Part shown: positions 7,129-13,754 of the stretch, piece by piece
Layout: the number at the start of each line of letters is the position of its first letter
Position numbering within the stretch: the first letter of the stretch is position 1
Source of the DNA: Nitrospirota bacterium
GTDB lineage: Bacteria; Nitrospirota; JACRHJ01
Direction of reading: 5' to 3'
Assembly: GCA_027328825.1 (NCBI GenBank)
Contig: DAHWTK010000042.1
Span: 1-13,754, forward strand
Length of the DNA: 13,754 nt
Notes under the pieces: generated by a model
Database searches by the model: none
The model's input: the letters and a program-made list of their open reading frames with translations, nothing else
Told to the model about the DNA's origin: nothing
Position numbers and translations under genes: made by a program

Positions 7129-8496
7129 TTACGCCTTGAATATCTTCTTTTTGGTGTCCCTCAGCGCCGCCGTGGCGTTTCTGGTGTCTATTATCAGGTT
7201 CGAGTTCTCGTATATGAACCCGTAGTCGAAGTCGCTGTGGTCTGTGAGTATTACCGTAACGTCGTATCGGGACAGGTTCTTTTCGCTCAAGGCCACGGAG
7301 CTCATGTCGAGCCTGTATTTTCTGAGCTTCGGTATCTTCGGGACATACGGGTCCGAGTAGTCCACCTTCGCTTCCTTCGCCATCAGAAGTTCGATGACCT
7401 TCAGCGCCGGGGATTCGCGCATATCGTCCACGTTCTTTTTGTACGCCACCCCCAGCACGAGCACTCTGGCCCCTTTGAGCGCCTTGCCCTGCCGGTTCAG
7501 CGCCTGCGCGGTCTTCTCTATTACGTAATAGGGCATGTAGGTTATTATCTCGCCCGCAAGCTCGATGAATCGGGTATGGAAGTCGTATTTCCGGGCCTTC
7601 CATGTAAGGTAGAACGGGTCTATCGGTATGCAGTGCCCGCCCAGGCCCGGCCCGGGATAGAACGGCATGTAGCCGAAAGGCTTTGTGGATGCGGCTGATA
7701 TTACTTCCCAGACGTCTATGTCCATGCGGTCGAACAGCACCTTCAATTCGTTCACCAGGGCGATGTTCACGCTCCGGAATATGTTTTCAAGCAGTTTCGT
7801 CGCCTCGGCCACGCGGGTAGACGACACCGGGACGGTCCTTTTGATTATGCTCCCGTACAGGGCGTTCGCGGCCTTGAGGCACCTGCCGGTATAGCCGCCG
7901 ACGACCTTCGGGATTGTGGATGTATTGAAGCTTCCGTTGTTCGGGTCCTCGCGCTCCGGAGAAAACGCGAGGAAAAAGTCCCTGCCCGCATAAAGCCCGG
8001 TCTTCTCGAGGACGGCGCGCATTTCCTCGTCCGTAGTGCCGGGATATGTCGTGGATTCGAGTATCACGAGCTGGCCCTCTCTAAGGGTCCTTGCCGCCGC
8101 CTCGGTGGAATTTATTACATAGGAGAGGTCCGGCTCCCTGTATTCGTTTAAAGGCGTGGGGACGCAGATTATCACGCAGTCGGCCTCTTTTAGCCTTTCG
8201 AAATCCGCGGTCGCGGAAAACCTGCCGGAGCCTGCAAGCTCGGAGACTGATGCGTCCGGGATGTGTTTTATATAGCTTCTTCCCGCCAGGAGGCGTTCTA
8301 TCTTCTCCATGTCGTTGTCGAAACCTATCACCGGAAACCCGGCCCCGGCGAACGCCTGAACAAGCGGCAGGCCGACGTATCCCAGGCCGATTACGCCCAC
8401 GGTCGCCTTACGGGTCTCTATTTTTTCAAGCAGAGTCTCGAAGATATCCGTTGTCCTGAGTTTCCTGCCCTCGTTTCTTTCGGTAAGAGTTTCCAT
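7129..8496 (-). CDS. UDP-N-acetylhexosamine 6-dehydrogenase (WbpA/WecC-type nucleotide-sugar dehydrogenase)
   Basis: This is a 455-residue NAD-dependent four-electron dehydrogenase that oxidises C6 of a UDP-HexNAc to a uronic acid. Visible are the N-terminal Rossmann motif GVIGLGYVGLP (about 34-44), CVPTPL, ESTTYPGTT, SPERED, the central helix with EATKLLENIFRSVNIA, and GPGLGGHCIPIDP with catalytic Cys289. The C-terminal domain starts with VLVLGVAYKKNVDDMRESP. The early motif set resembles WbpA and fits UDP-GlcNAc as substrate, giving UDP-GlcNAcA for the next gene product. The ATG at 8496 is preceded by GGGGG at five bases. An in-frame GTG at 8538 would add 14 residues, but those are mostly translation of this leader and binding site. 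The stop TAA (7131-7129) is followed at once by the GGGAGG of the next gene. Exact HexNAc preference is inferred from neighbours. Confidence 0.92.
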   Translation of the reverse strand: METLTERNEGRKLRTTDIFETLLEKIETRKATVGVIGLGYVGLPLVQAFAGAGFPVIGFDNDMEKIERLLAGRSYIKHIPDASVSELAGSGRFSATADFERLKEADCVIICVPTPLNEYREPDLSYVINSTEAAARTLREGQLVILESTTYPGTTDEEMRAVLEKTGLYAGRDFFLAFSPEREDPNNGSFNTSTIPKVVGGYTGRCLKAANALYGSIIKRTVPVSSTRVAEATKLLENIFRSVNIALVNELKVLFDRMDIDVWEVISAASTKPFGYMPFYPGPGLGGHCIPIDPFYLTWKARKYDFHTRFIELAGEIITYMPYYVIEKTAQALNRQGKALKGARVLVLGVAYKKNVDDMRESPALKVIELLMAKEAKVDYSDPYVPKIPKLRKYRLDMSSVALSEKNLSRYDVTVILTDHSDFDYGFIYENSNLIIDTRNATAALRDTKKKIFKA

Positions 8497-8550
8497 GTTG
8501 ACCCCCAGTGTAAATTTTAAAAGTCGGATTCTCCGCACGGCCTTCCCGGC

Positions 8551-10377
8551 TCACTCCACCGTTACGCTTTTTGCCAGGTTCCGGGGCTGATCCACATCGC
8601 TCCCCCTCAAGAGCGCAATCCTGTAGGCAAGGAGCTGGAGGGGCACGGCCATCAGGATAGGCGTCAGACATGGGACGGTGTCGGGCACCCGGTACAGATA
8701 ATCTGCCTTCCCCTCCAGTCTCCTGTCCGTGTCCGTGGTAAAGGCGATAACCTGCCCGCCCCGCGAACGGACTTCTTCGATATTGGAAGCGACCTTCTCG
8801 AACACATCGTCCGAAGGCGCCAGCACCACCACAGGCATTTTCTCGTCTATAAGCGCTATCGGCCCGTGCTTCATCTCCCCCGCCGCATAGCCTTCGGCGT
8901 GTATATACGAAATTTCCTTCAGCTTGAGCGCCCCTTCAAGCGCCACGGGGTAGTTGTACCCACGGCCAAGATAAAGGAAATCGCGGGCCTTGTAGAAAAT
9001 CCTGGCAAGCCGGCCCATCTCCTCGTCCATTATCGACAAAGTCTGTTCGACCTTCCCCGGCATGGCGGACAGCTCGCCTAACAGAAAGGCCGCCATTTCG
9101 TTATCCACTATCCCCCGGAGCGTCCCGATGCGGACGGCAAGCAGGAAGAGTGCCGTAAGCTGGGCCGTGAACGCCTTGGTGCTCGCCACGCCTATCTCCG
9201 GGCCGGCATGGGTGTATATCACCCCGTCCGCCTCTCTTGCGGCGGTACTGCCCACCACATTGCATATCGTGACGGCTTTCGCTCCGAGCTTTTTCGCCTC
9301 GCGCATCGCGGCAAGGGTATCGGCCGTCTCGCCGGACTGCGTCACCGCCACAAAAAGCGTATCCGGGCCGACGATCGGATTTCTGTATCGGAACTCCGAA
9401 GCGATGTCCACCTCCACCGGGAGCCGGGCCAGTTCCTCAAGCCAGAGCTTCGCTATCAGGCAGGAATGCCATGAGGTTCCGCAGGCGATTAACGCGGCCT
9501 TCCTTGCCCCTCTTAACACACTTTCAGGGACGGAAAAATCCTCGAAAACCACCCCTCCGGAGGGGCTTATTCTGCAAAGGGACGTATCACGAATGGATTG
9601 CGGCTGCTCGTAAATTTCCTTTAACATGAAGTGCTTATAGCCGCCCTTTTCCGCCATCGCCGGGCTCCATTGCACCCGGCATACCTCTTTTTCCCTTGAT
9701 TTTCCATATAGATCCGTTACCTTAACGCCTTCCCGGCAAAGAATCGCCATTTCATAGTCGTCCAAGAATATGGTCTCTTTTGTGTATCCCAGGATCGGCG
9801 GGAGATCGGAGGCTACGAAAAATTCTCCCGCCCCAAGACCTATCACCAGAGGACAGCCCGCGCGCGCGGCCACAAGGACGTCCGGGCGGCCTTCCGCCAC
9901 GACGCTTATCGCATAGGCGCCCTTTAAATCGCCGAGACTTTGTCTTACCGCGGATTCGAGGTCCAGCCCATTTGAAAGCCGCTCGTCTATAAGATGGGCG
10001 ATTACCTCGGTATCCGTTTCGGAACTGAACCTATGCCCGCGCTTTGACAGCTCCGCCTTCAGCTCTGCGTAGTTTTCTATAATCCCGTTATGAACGACCG
10101 CCACCCTGCCGCAGCGATGCGGGTGCGCGTTGGCCTCGCATGGCCTGCCGTGTGTCGCCCATCTTGTATGCCCTATACCCACCCCGGAACTTATTTCAGC
10201 CTCTATTGAGGATTCCAGGTTTTTCAGCTTCCCGGCGCTGCGTCTTACGCCGAGATTTCCGCCCATGAGGAACGCGATGCCCGCCGAATCGTAACCCCTG
10301 TATTCCAGCTTCCTCAAGCCTTCCAGGAGGATGGGCACGGCGTTCTTTTCCCCGATATAGCCCACTATTCCGCACAT
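8551..10377 (-). CDS. glmS: Glutamine--fructose-6-phosphate aminotransferase (isomerizing)
   Basis: This is a full-length 608-residue GlmS, cytoplasmic, making glucosamine-6-phosphate from fructose-6-phosphate and glutamine, the entry to UDP-GlcNAc. The N-terminal glutaminase starts MCGIVGYIG with Cys2 as nucleophile after Met removal, followed by GHTRWATHG (69-77), HNGIIENY (96-103) and SETDTEVIAHL (119-129). Two SIS domains follow: the first (about 290-425) with ACGTSWHS and VTQSGETADT, the second (about 458-600) with YLGRGYNYPVALEGALKLKE and HAEGYAAGEMKHGP. The end, DQPRNLAKSVTVE, is the conserved catalytic tail. AGGGGAGGT precedes the ATG. The first 13 bases overlap the end of the amidohydrolase gene, which argues for co-transcription. 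No glmS ribozyme is present, since the upstream sequence is coding. The cell may have another copy elsewhere. Placed before the UDP-GlcNAc-consuming genes, it probably feeds polysaccharide synthesis. Confidence 0.97.
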   Translation of the reverse strand: MCGIVGYIGEKNAVPILLEGLRKLEYRGYDSAGIAFLMGGNLGVRRSAGKLKNLESSIEAEISSGVGIGHTRWATHGRPCEANAHPHRCGRVAVVHNGIIENYAELKAELSKRGHRFSSETDTEVIAHLIDERLSNGLDLESAVRQSLGDLKGAYAISVVAEGRPDVLVAARAGCPLVIGLGAGEFFVASDLPPILGYTKETIFLDDYEMAILCREGVKVTDLYGKSREKEVCRVQWSPAMAEKGGYKHFMLKEIYEQPQSIRDTSLCRISPSGGVVFEDFSVPESVLRGARKAALIACGTSWHSCLIAKLWLEELARLPVEVDIASEFRYRNPIVGPDTLFVAVTQSGETADTLAAMREAKKLGAKAVTICNVVGSTAAREADGVIYTHAGPEIGVASTKAFTAQLTALFLLAVRIGTLRGIVDNEMAAFLLGELSAMPGKVEQTLSIMDEEMGRLARIFYKARDFLYLGRGYNYPVALEGALKLKEISYIHAEGYAAGEMKHGPIALIDEKMPVVVLAPSDDVFEKVASNIEEVRSRGGQVIAFTTDTDRRLEGKADYLYRVPDTVPCLTPILMAVPLQLLAYRIALLRGSDVDQPRNLAKSVTVE

Positions 10378-11372
10378 GTTTTTTGAATACCTCCCCTTTG
10401 CTGCTGCCGCGTCAGGTGCGCGAGGGCCAGGCGCGCCGCGTTCCCGCCGGATACGCGCCGGATAACGTCAGCCGGGAGCCTGAGCCCCTCGATGAACCTT
10501 TTGAGTCCAAGAAAGAAATTGTCCGTCCCGTAAAGTATCTTTTCGGAATGCCTCGCAATGAATTCACGCGCGAAGGCCGGGTCTCTCGTAACGGCGCGAA
10601 AGCCGGACGTGCCGGACAAGTCGGCATGAAGGTTTTCGTATTCTTCCATGAGCCGGGCGGTTATTCCTCCGGCGATGACCCTGCCGCGCGGCAAGATTCC
10701 GTCCCCGCCACCCTCAAGGGATATGCCTTCCCAGAAAAGCGGCCCGTGCCCTATGAACTTTATGTCCGGGAACTGCTGAAGGCGGCTTTCGAGGGCCGCG
10801 AAATCCGTCAAATACCCCGGGAAGGGGCGGCGCATTCTCTCCTTTTTCTCCCTTGCGGGAGCGTATATTTTCTCCAGGAACGATATTGCCATCCTGGGAT
10901 ATCCGCGATATTTCGGGGTATTCAGCATCCTTGCCATAAGCTTCTCGAAAGCGTTTACGCCCGTCGCGGCATAACGCTCGCCCTCGCTTTCCATATGGAA
11001 TACAAGCGGCATGCCCAGTTCGTTTACCTTCTCAAGCAGTCTGTCGAGTTTTGGCGAATCCCAGGGAAGTTTCGTCTTCAGCTCTCCGCAGCCGCACAGT
11101 CCCCTGTCCACCCATGCCATGAACCTGCCCGCCGCGTCATCCGCCTCCGGGTCCGGGGCGCACATGGGGCAAATCCTGTCGGGATATTTCCGGTAAGCCT
11201 CGAACACATCCTCCGGCGGCAGGTGAAGGTAACCTGGATCCGCCGGGTTCAACTCTTCCCAAGTCAGAAGCCAGCACTTGCCGAGCCGTTCTCTGTCCAG
11301 GTATGAGATTATCCCGTCGGCGTCCAGCCCTTTAAAGTTCACGTGCATGTGCGAATCGATGTCGGGACGCAA
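10365..11372 (-). CDS. Metal-dependent hydrolase of the amidohydrolase-2 family (PF04909-like), substrate unknown
   Basis: This is a 335-residue predicted TIM-barrel hydrolase. The N-terminal MRPDIDSHMH carries the metal pair His8-x-His10. Further likely ligands are His126 (VFHME), His209 (IGHGP) and Asp284 (YGTDNFF), with Glu97/Lys99 after the Cys-rich turn GLCGCGELKTK. It ends with GGNAARLAL, the usual C-terminal signature of this family. There is no signal peptide, so it is probably cytoplasmic. The family covers decarboxylases, lactonases and amidases; nothing here fixes the reaction. A sugar-amide or deacetylation role in the pathway is conceivable but unsupported. Start: TTG at 11372, with GGGGGGAG four bases upstream. 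The next in-frame Met (Met9) lies inside the HxH motif and would break it. Its end overlaps the start of glmS by 13 bases, tying it to the operon. An amidohydrolase is unusual between the export and sugar-nucleotide genes. Confidence 0.8.
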   Translation of the reverse strand: MRPDIDSHMHVNFKGLDADGIISYLDRERLGKCWLLTWEELNPADPGYLHLPPEDVFEAYRKYPDRICPMCAPDPEADDAAGRFMAWVDRGLCGCGELKTKLPWDSPKLDRLLEKVNELGMPLVFHMESEGERYAATGVNAFEKLMARMLNTPKYRGYPRMAISFLEKIYAPAREKKERMRRPFPGYLTDFAALESRLQQFPDIKFIGHGPLFWEGISLEGGGDGILPRGRVIAGGITARLMEEYENLHADLSGTSGFRAVTRDPAFAREFIARHSEKILYGTDNFFLGLKRFIEGLRLPADVIRRVSGGNAARLALAHLTRQQQRGGIQKTCAE

Positions 11373-11376
11373 ATTT

Positions 11377-11384
11377 CTCCCCCC
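11377..11384 (-). promoter_or_regulatory. Ribosome binding site that fixes the TTG start of the amidohydrolase gene
   Basis: GGGGGGAG lies four bases before the TTG at 11372. A 6-bp hairpin, GCGGGA (11385-11390) with TCCCGC (11397-11402) and a six-base loop, sits directly upstream and touches the binding site. It could influence ribosome access, but no alternative pairing with the binding site was found. Confidence 0.5.
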
Positions 11385-11416
11385 GCGGGAAACGTCTCCC
11401 GCCTGTACCCTGCTCA

Positions 11417-11433
11417 GTTTTAAAATTTAAAAC
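11417..11433. repeat. AT-rich perfect palindrome in the widest operon gap
   Basis: GTTTTAAA (11417-11424) and TTTAAAAC (11426-11433) are perfect inverted repeats around one central A. It stands out in an otherwise GC-rich region. It lies in the 94-base gap between the co-polymerase and amidohydrolase genes. A 12-base part of it, TTTTAAAATTTA, recurs on the minus strand at 8522-8511 in the gap before the dehydrogenase gene. It may be an operator, or only AT-rich spacer. Confidence 0.5.
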
Positions 11434-11453
11434 CAAAGACTCGTGGCTTTAGG
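11418..11453 (-). terminator. Possible weak rho-independent terminator or attenuator after the co-polymerase gene
   Basis: Read on the minus strand, CCTAAAG (11453-11447) can pair with CTTTGG (11438-11433), with one bulged T and an 8-base loop. TTTTAAATTTT follows directly. The stem is short and AT-rich, so read-through would be expected. It would reduce, not stop, transcription from the export genes into the downstream sugar genes. It overlaps the AT-rich palindrome at 11417-11433. Confidence 0.3.
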
Positions 11454-11466
11454 GAAAACCGGAAGA

Positions 11467-13581
11467 CTAAGCGCTTGCCTTTGCTCTTTTTGTGCCGATG
11501 TAGTCGGAGTAGTTATAGTGATAGTAGTAATCCACGGAACGTATGGCCATGTCGTTCAAGACCACGCCCAGTATCTCCGCCTCGATGGTATCCATGTTCT
11601 TTTTTATCTTAAGCACCGCGTCCTTTATGGTCTTGCCGCTTCGGACGACGAGCACGACCCCGTCCGAAAGGGGCGTGAGAAGCGAGGCGTCCGCGATTCC
11701 GAGATACGGGGGGCAGTCGATAAGCACACGGTCGAACTGCTCCCGCAGGCCCGCCATAAGGTTGAACATGGCTGTAGAGCCGAGCATCTCTCCCGGGTTG
11801 GAATACAGGGGCCCGGAAGGGATAAAGCTCAGGTTCTGTATCTTCGTCCTCCTCAGGACGTCCGGCAGTTCAGCTTTTTTTGTAATCAGGCTCGAGAGGC
11901 CCCTCGTGTTCGGAACTTCAAATGCCTTGTGCAGCCTGGGCCTGCGCATGTCGCCGTCTATAAGAAGTATCTTTTCTCCGGCGGCGGCCATTATCGAGGC
12001 GAGATTAATGGAAACCGTGGATTTTCCCTCGCCGTGCATTGCGCTGCATACCTGGATGACGCGGGGGCTGTGGTTCCGCCTTGAGAGCAGTATGTTGCTC
12101 CTTATTGTCCTGAAGGATTCCGCCATGGGAGATATAGGGTCGGTAACCGCGGCTATGTTCTCAGGTCTTTTATCGTCCTGCTGGGGCGATTTCGGCACTA
12201 CCCCGAGCATCGGCACGCCAAGGTTCTCTTCGAGCTCCTCGGGCGAAGTGTAGGTATTGTCCATGTGCTCGCTGATCAGTGCGAAGCCCGCTCCGGTAAA
12301 GAGCCCAAGGACTATTCCCAGCAGTATGTTAAGGGCCTTCTTCGGTTTCGAGGGGAACTTGGGCGGCGTGGCCTTGTCTATAAGCTGGACGTTGCTTACG
12401 TTTATAGTGCCCATGATATTAGATTCCTGGGCCCTTTTCAGCACCTGCTGATAGATGGCCTTTGCGCCTTCCACGTCCTCTTTTTTCAATTCGTATTCCG
12501 CCGAGCTTCTGTCATAGCTCATCGCCTCCGCTTTCTGGCGATTGAAGGCCCTCCTCAAGCTCTGCTCCTCGCGGCGGGCTTCGTCGTAGTTGTTTTTTAT
12601 ACCGTCGGCTATCAGGTTTACCTCGTCGTTTACCTGCTTTTTTATCTGCTTCATCTCGTTTTCAAGACGTATCATTACCGGATGCTTGTCGCCGTACTTC
12701 TTTGATTTTTCCGCCATTTCCTTGGAGATGGACGTCTCCTGGGTCTGCAGGTCCTGTATGAGCTTGTTGTTCAGCACGTCCGGAAGGCTCATCAGGCCGC
12801 CCGGCACGGACGAAAGCCTCATTACCTGCTGATATTTTATTTCAGCCTGGTACCTCTTTGCCTCGGCTGAGAGGACCTTGGCGTTGAGGTCGTTCAAGGC
12901 CGTCAGGGTTACATTTGAACCGCGGTCTCCGCCGACTATGCTTTCGGAGCGTTTGAAGTTTTCAAGCGAATCGGAGCTTTCGTTCATCTGGTTTTTTATC
13001 TTGTCCAGCTCTCCGTTCAGCCAGGCCATGTAACTCCTGGCGGGCGCCGTCCTCATGTCTATGTCCTGGTCTATGAATGCCTGGACGGTCTGGTTGGCGG
13101 CCTGGGCGGCAAGCTCAGGGTTCCTGGATTCATAGCTGACATTGACAAGGTTGCTGCCCTTTACTGTCTCCACGACCAGGTGGCTCTCGAACGCCTTTAT
13201 AGCGTGTTCCATGGACGGCGCCCTTTCCGTATTTCCCCTTCCCAGCAGTCTCAGGAGAAAAAAGGGGGTTCTGCTTTGCTGCGGCCCGTCCAGTCGGAGG
13301 TTTTCGATGACCTTCTTTGCTATGGCCTCGCTTTTTATTATGTTCACCTGCGTCTGGAGGTAGACAGCCATGTCCACCTGGTTTTCCATCTGCTGATTCT
13401 GGATGTTGAACTGAAGGTTCGGCTGGCCTATGTAAACCTGCGCGGTCGCTTTGTATACCGGAGTCATCGTAAAGGTTACCGCCGCAACGGCAAGGACGAA
13501 CAACACGAATATGACCGCAACGGACACCCTCCGTTTGTTCAGTATCGCCAGGTAATCCCTAAGTCCCAGGTCTTCCTTCAT
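11467..13581 (-). CDS. Polysaccharide co-polymerase / bacterial tyrosine autokinase (Wzz + BY-kinase, Wzc/ExoP-like)
   Basis: This is a 704-residue inner-membrane protein of usual Wzc/ExoP length. A Wzz-type start (LRDYLAILNKRR) precedes the first membrane helix (about 20-38). A periplasmic region follows with long coiled-coil stretches (about 185-250 and 275-390) and a Pro-rich turn (406-412) before the second helix (about 418-437). The cytoplasmic kinase domain has Walker A SAMHGEGKST (513-522), Walker A' ILLIDGDMRRP (538-548) and Walker B VLIDCPP (619-625). It ends with a tyrosine cluster (Tyr685-687, 689, 691, 694), the autophosphorylation tail that is typically cycled to set polymer length. 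Sensor and kinase are in one chain, as in proteobacteria, not split as in Firmicutes. A GGGG-containing binding site (AAAGGGGAC) lies upstream of the ATG. It is 17 bases downstream of the SLBB export gene, its usual partner. Which polymer it handles is inferred from the operon. Confidence 0.95.
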   Translation of the reverse strand: MKEDLGLRDYLAILNKRRVSVAVIFVLFVLAVAAVTFTMTPVYKATAQVYIGQPNLQFNIQNQQMENQVDMAVYLQTQVNIIKSEAIAKKVIENLRLDGPQQSRTPFFLLRLLGRGNTERAPSMEHAIKAFESHLVVETVKGSNLVNVSYESRNPELAAQAANQTVQAFIDQDIDMRTAPARSYMAWLNGELDKIKNQMNESSDSLENFKRSESIVGGDRGSNVTLTALNDLNAKVLSAEAKRYQAEIKYQQVMRLSSVPGGLMSLPDVLNNKLIQDLQTQETSISKEMAEKSKKYGDKHPVMIRLENEMKQIKKQVNDEVNLIADGIKNNYDEARREEQSLRRAFNRQKAEAMSYDRSSAEYELKKEDVEGAKAIYQQVLKRAQESNIMGTINVSNVQLIDKATPPKFPSKPKKALNILLGIVLGLFTGAGFALISEHMDNTYTSPEELEENLGVPMLGVVPKSPQQDDKRPENIAAVTDPISPMAESFRTIRSNILLSRRNHSPRVIQVCSAMHGEGKSTVSINLASIMAAAGEKILLIDGDMRRPRLHKAFEVPNTRGLSSLITKKAELPDVLRRTKIQNLSFIPSGPLYSNPGEMLGSTAMFNLMAGLREQFDRVLIDCPPYLGIADASLLTPLSDGVVLVVRSGKTIKDAVLKIKKNMDTIEAEILGVVLNDMAIRSVDYYYHYNYSDYIGTKRAKASA

Positions 13582-13598
13582 AAAATGTCCCCTTTTTG

Positions 13599-13754
13599 TT
13601 AAAAGAAGCTCTCAGGTATCGATATAACATCGTCCGGCTGCAACTGAAAATCCATGCCGACCTTTATTTTCCTGTCTTTGCCGTCCACCTTCCTGATCAA
13701 AGTCGTCCTGCCGGGAGCGGCCTTGTCCGTAAGCCCCTGCGCGAGGGCAATCGC
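13599..13754 (-). CDS. C-terminal end of an SLBB-domain polysaccharide export protein (Wza/GumB-like), partial
   Basis: The last 51 codons of a gene enter from the right edge and end with TAA at 13601-13599. The visible residues include AIALAQGLTDKAAPGR, then TTLIRKVDGKDRKIKV and LQPDDVISIPESFF at the end. This is the characteristic close of SLBB (soluble ligand-binding beta-grasp) domains in outer-membrane export proteins, with the conserved Leu-x-Pro-Asp-Asp-Val-Ile-x-Ile-Pro. Such proteins form the outer-membrane channel or its periplasmic part for capsule or exopolysaccharide. It precedes the co-polymerase gene by 17 bases, the usual pairing. The N-terminus, any lipobox and the number of SLBB domains are outside the window. 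Confidence 0.85.
   Translation of the reverse strand, partial: AIALAQGLTDKAAPGRTTLIRKVDGKDRKIKVGMDFQLQPDDVISIPESFF

Noticed and set aside
7115..7603. Upstream extension of the oxidoreductase-acyltransferase frame (163 codons)
   Set aside because: It lies wholly inside the dehydrogenase gene in another frame, has an Arg/Gly/Glu-rich shadow composition, and a good ribosome binding site with ATG at 7114 sits directly before the Rossmann fold.
8500..8530. Internal promoter before the dehydrogenase gene (TAAAAT as -10)
   Set aside because: No hexamer resembling TTGACA lies 16-18 bases upstream on the minus strand, so the AT-rich element alone is not enough to call a promoter.
8497..8538. GTG start at 8538 for the nucleotide-sugar dehydrogenase
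   Set aside because: The extra 14 codons run through the AT-rich leader and the GGGGG binding site of the ATG at 8496, and no well-spaced ribosome site precedes the GTG.
10378..10420. glmS ribozyme or riboswitch upstream of glmS
   Set aside because: The region is the coding end of the amidohydrolase gene, with no glmS ribozyme core recognised by eye; such ribozymes are mainly found in Firmicutes.
11467..13754. Exosortase/PEP-CTERM type exopolysaccharide locus
   Set aside because: The co-polymerase and SLBB genes would fit, but no exosortase, PEP-CTERM protein or other marker of those loci is present in the window.

Overview
The window looks like the chromosome of a Gram-negative, moderately GC-rich bacterium (about 55-60% by eye). 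The Gram-negative reading rests on a lipoprotein with a +2 Ala and on an SLBB-type outer-membrane polysaccharide export protein next to a Wzz/Wzc-type co-polymerase. The phylum cannot be fixed from this sequence; a deltaproteobacterial or Nitrospirota-like source is only a guess. No tRNA, rRNA, CRISPR array, transposase or phage gene was seen.

Layout. Bases 1-218 form a non-coding leader. It holds a nested inverted repeat (28-70), a possible start of a divergent minus-strand gene at the left edge, and a promoter-like pair followed by a strong ribosome binding site for a small BON-domain lipoprotein gene (219-539, plus strand). A strong symmetric hairpin terminator (555-583) separates that gene from a long convergent block. 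Everything from 13754 down to 593 is a minus-strand surface-polysaccharide operon, and the window shows its 3' end. In transcription order it contains: the C-terminus of an SLBB export protein (13599-13754, partial); a Wzz/BY-kinase co-polymerase (11467-13581); a metal-dependent amidohydrolase (10365-11372); glmS (8551-10377); a UDP-HexNAc 6-dehydrogenase (7129-8496); a Gfo/Idh/MocA dehydrogenase fused to a hexapeptide acyltransferase with a C-terminal Cys4 knuckle (5513-7114); two DegT-family aminotransferases (4408-5532 and 3151-4386); and a monotopic phosphoglycosyl transferase fused to a membrane UDP-HexNAc 4,6-dehydratase (593-3136).

How the genes fit together (inference from families). 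GlmS supplies glucosamine-6-phosphate for UDP-GlcNAc. The dehydrogenase, the oxidoreductase-acyltransferase fusion and the first aminotransferase match the four activities WbpA, WbpB, WbpD and WbpE, which make UDP-2,3-diacetamido-2,3-dideoxy-glucuronic acid. The dehydratase domain and the second, ArnB/WcfR/PseC-like aminotransferase would make a UDP-2-acetamido-4-amino-2,4,6-trideoxyhexose. The fused phosphoglycosyl transferase could place that sugar on undecaprenyl phosphate to start the repeat unit. The Wzc-like and SLBB proteins would control chain length and export. No flippase, polymerase, further glycosyltransferase, 2-epimerase or dedicated 4-N-acetyltransferase is visible here; they may lie upstream.

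The most notable points are the two multi-enzyme fusions (the first with a cysteine-rich linker at the joint), a gene order that follows the biochemical order, an out-of-place amidohydrolase, and an AT-rich motif shared by the two widest gaps of the operon.
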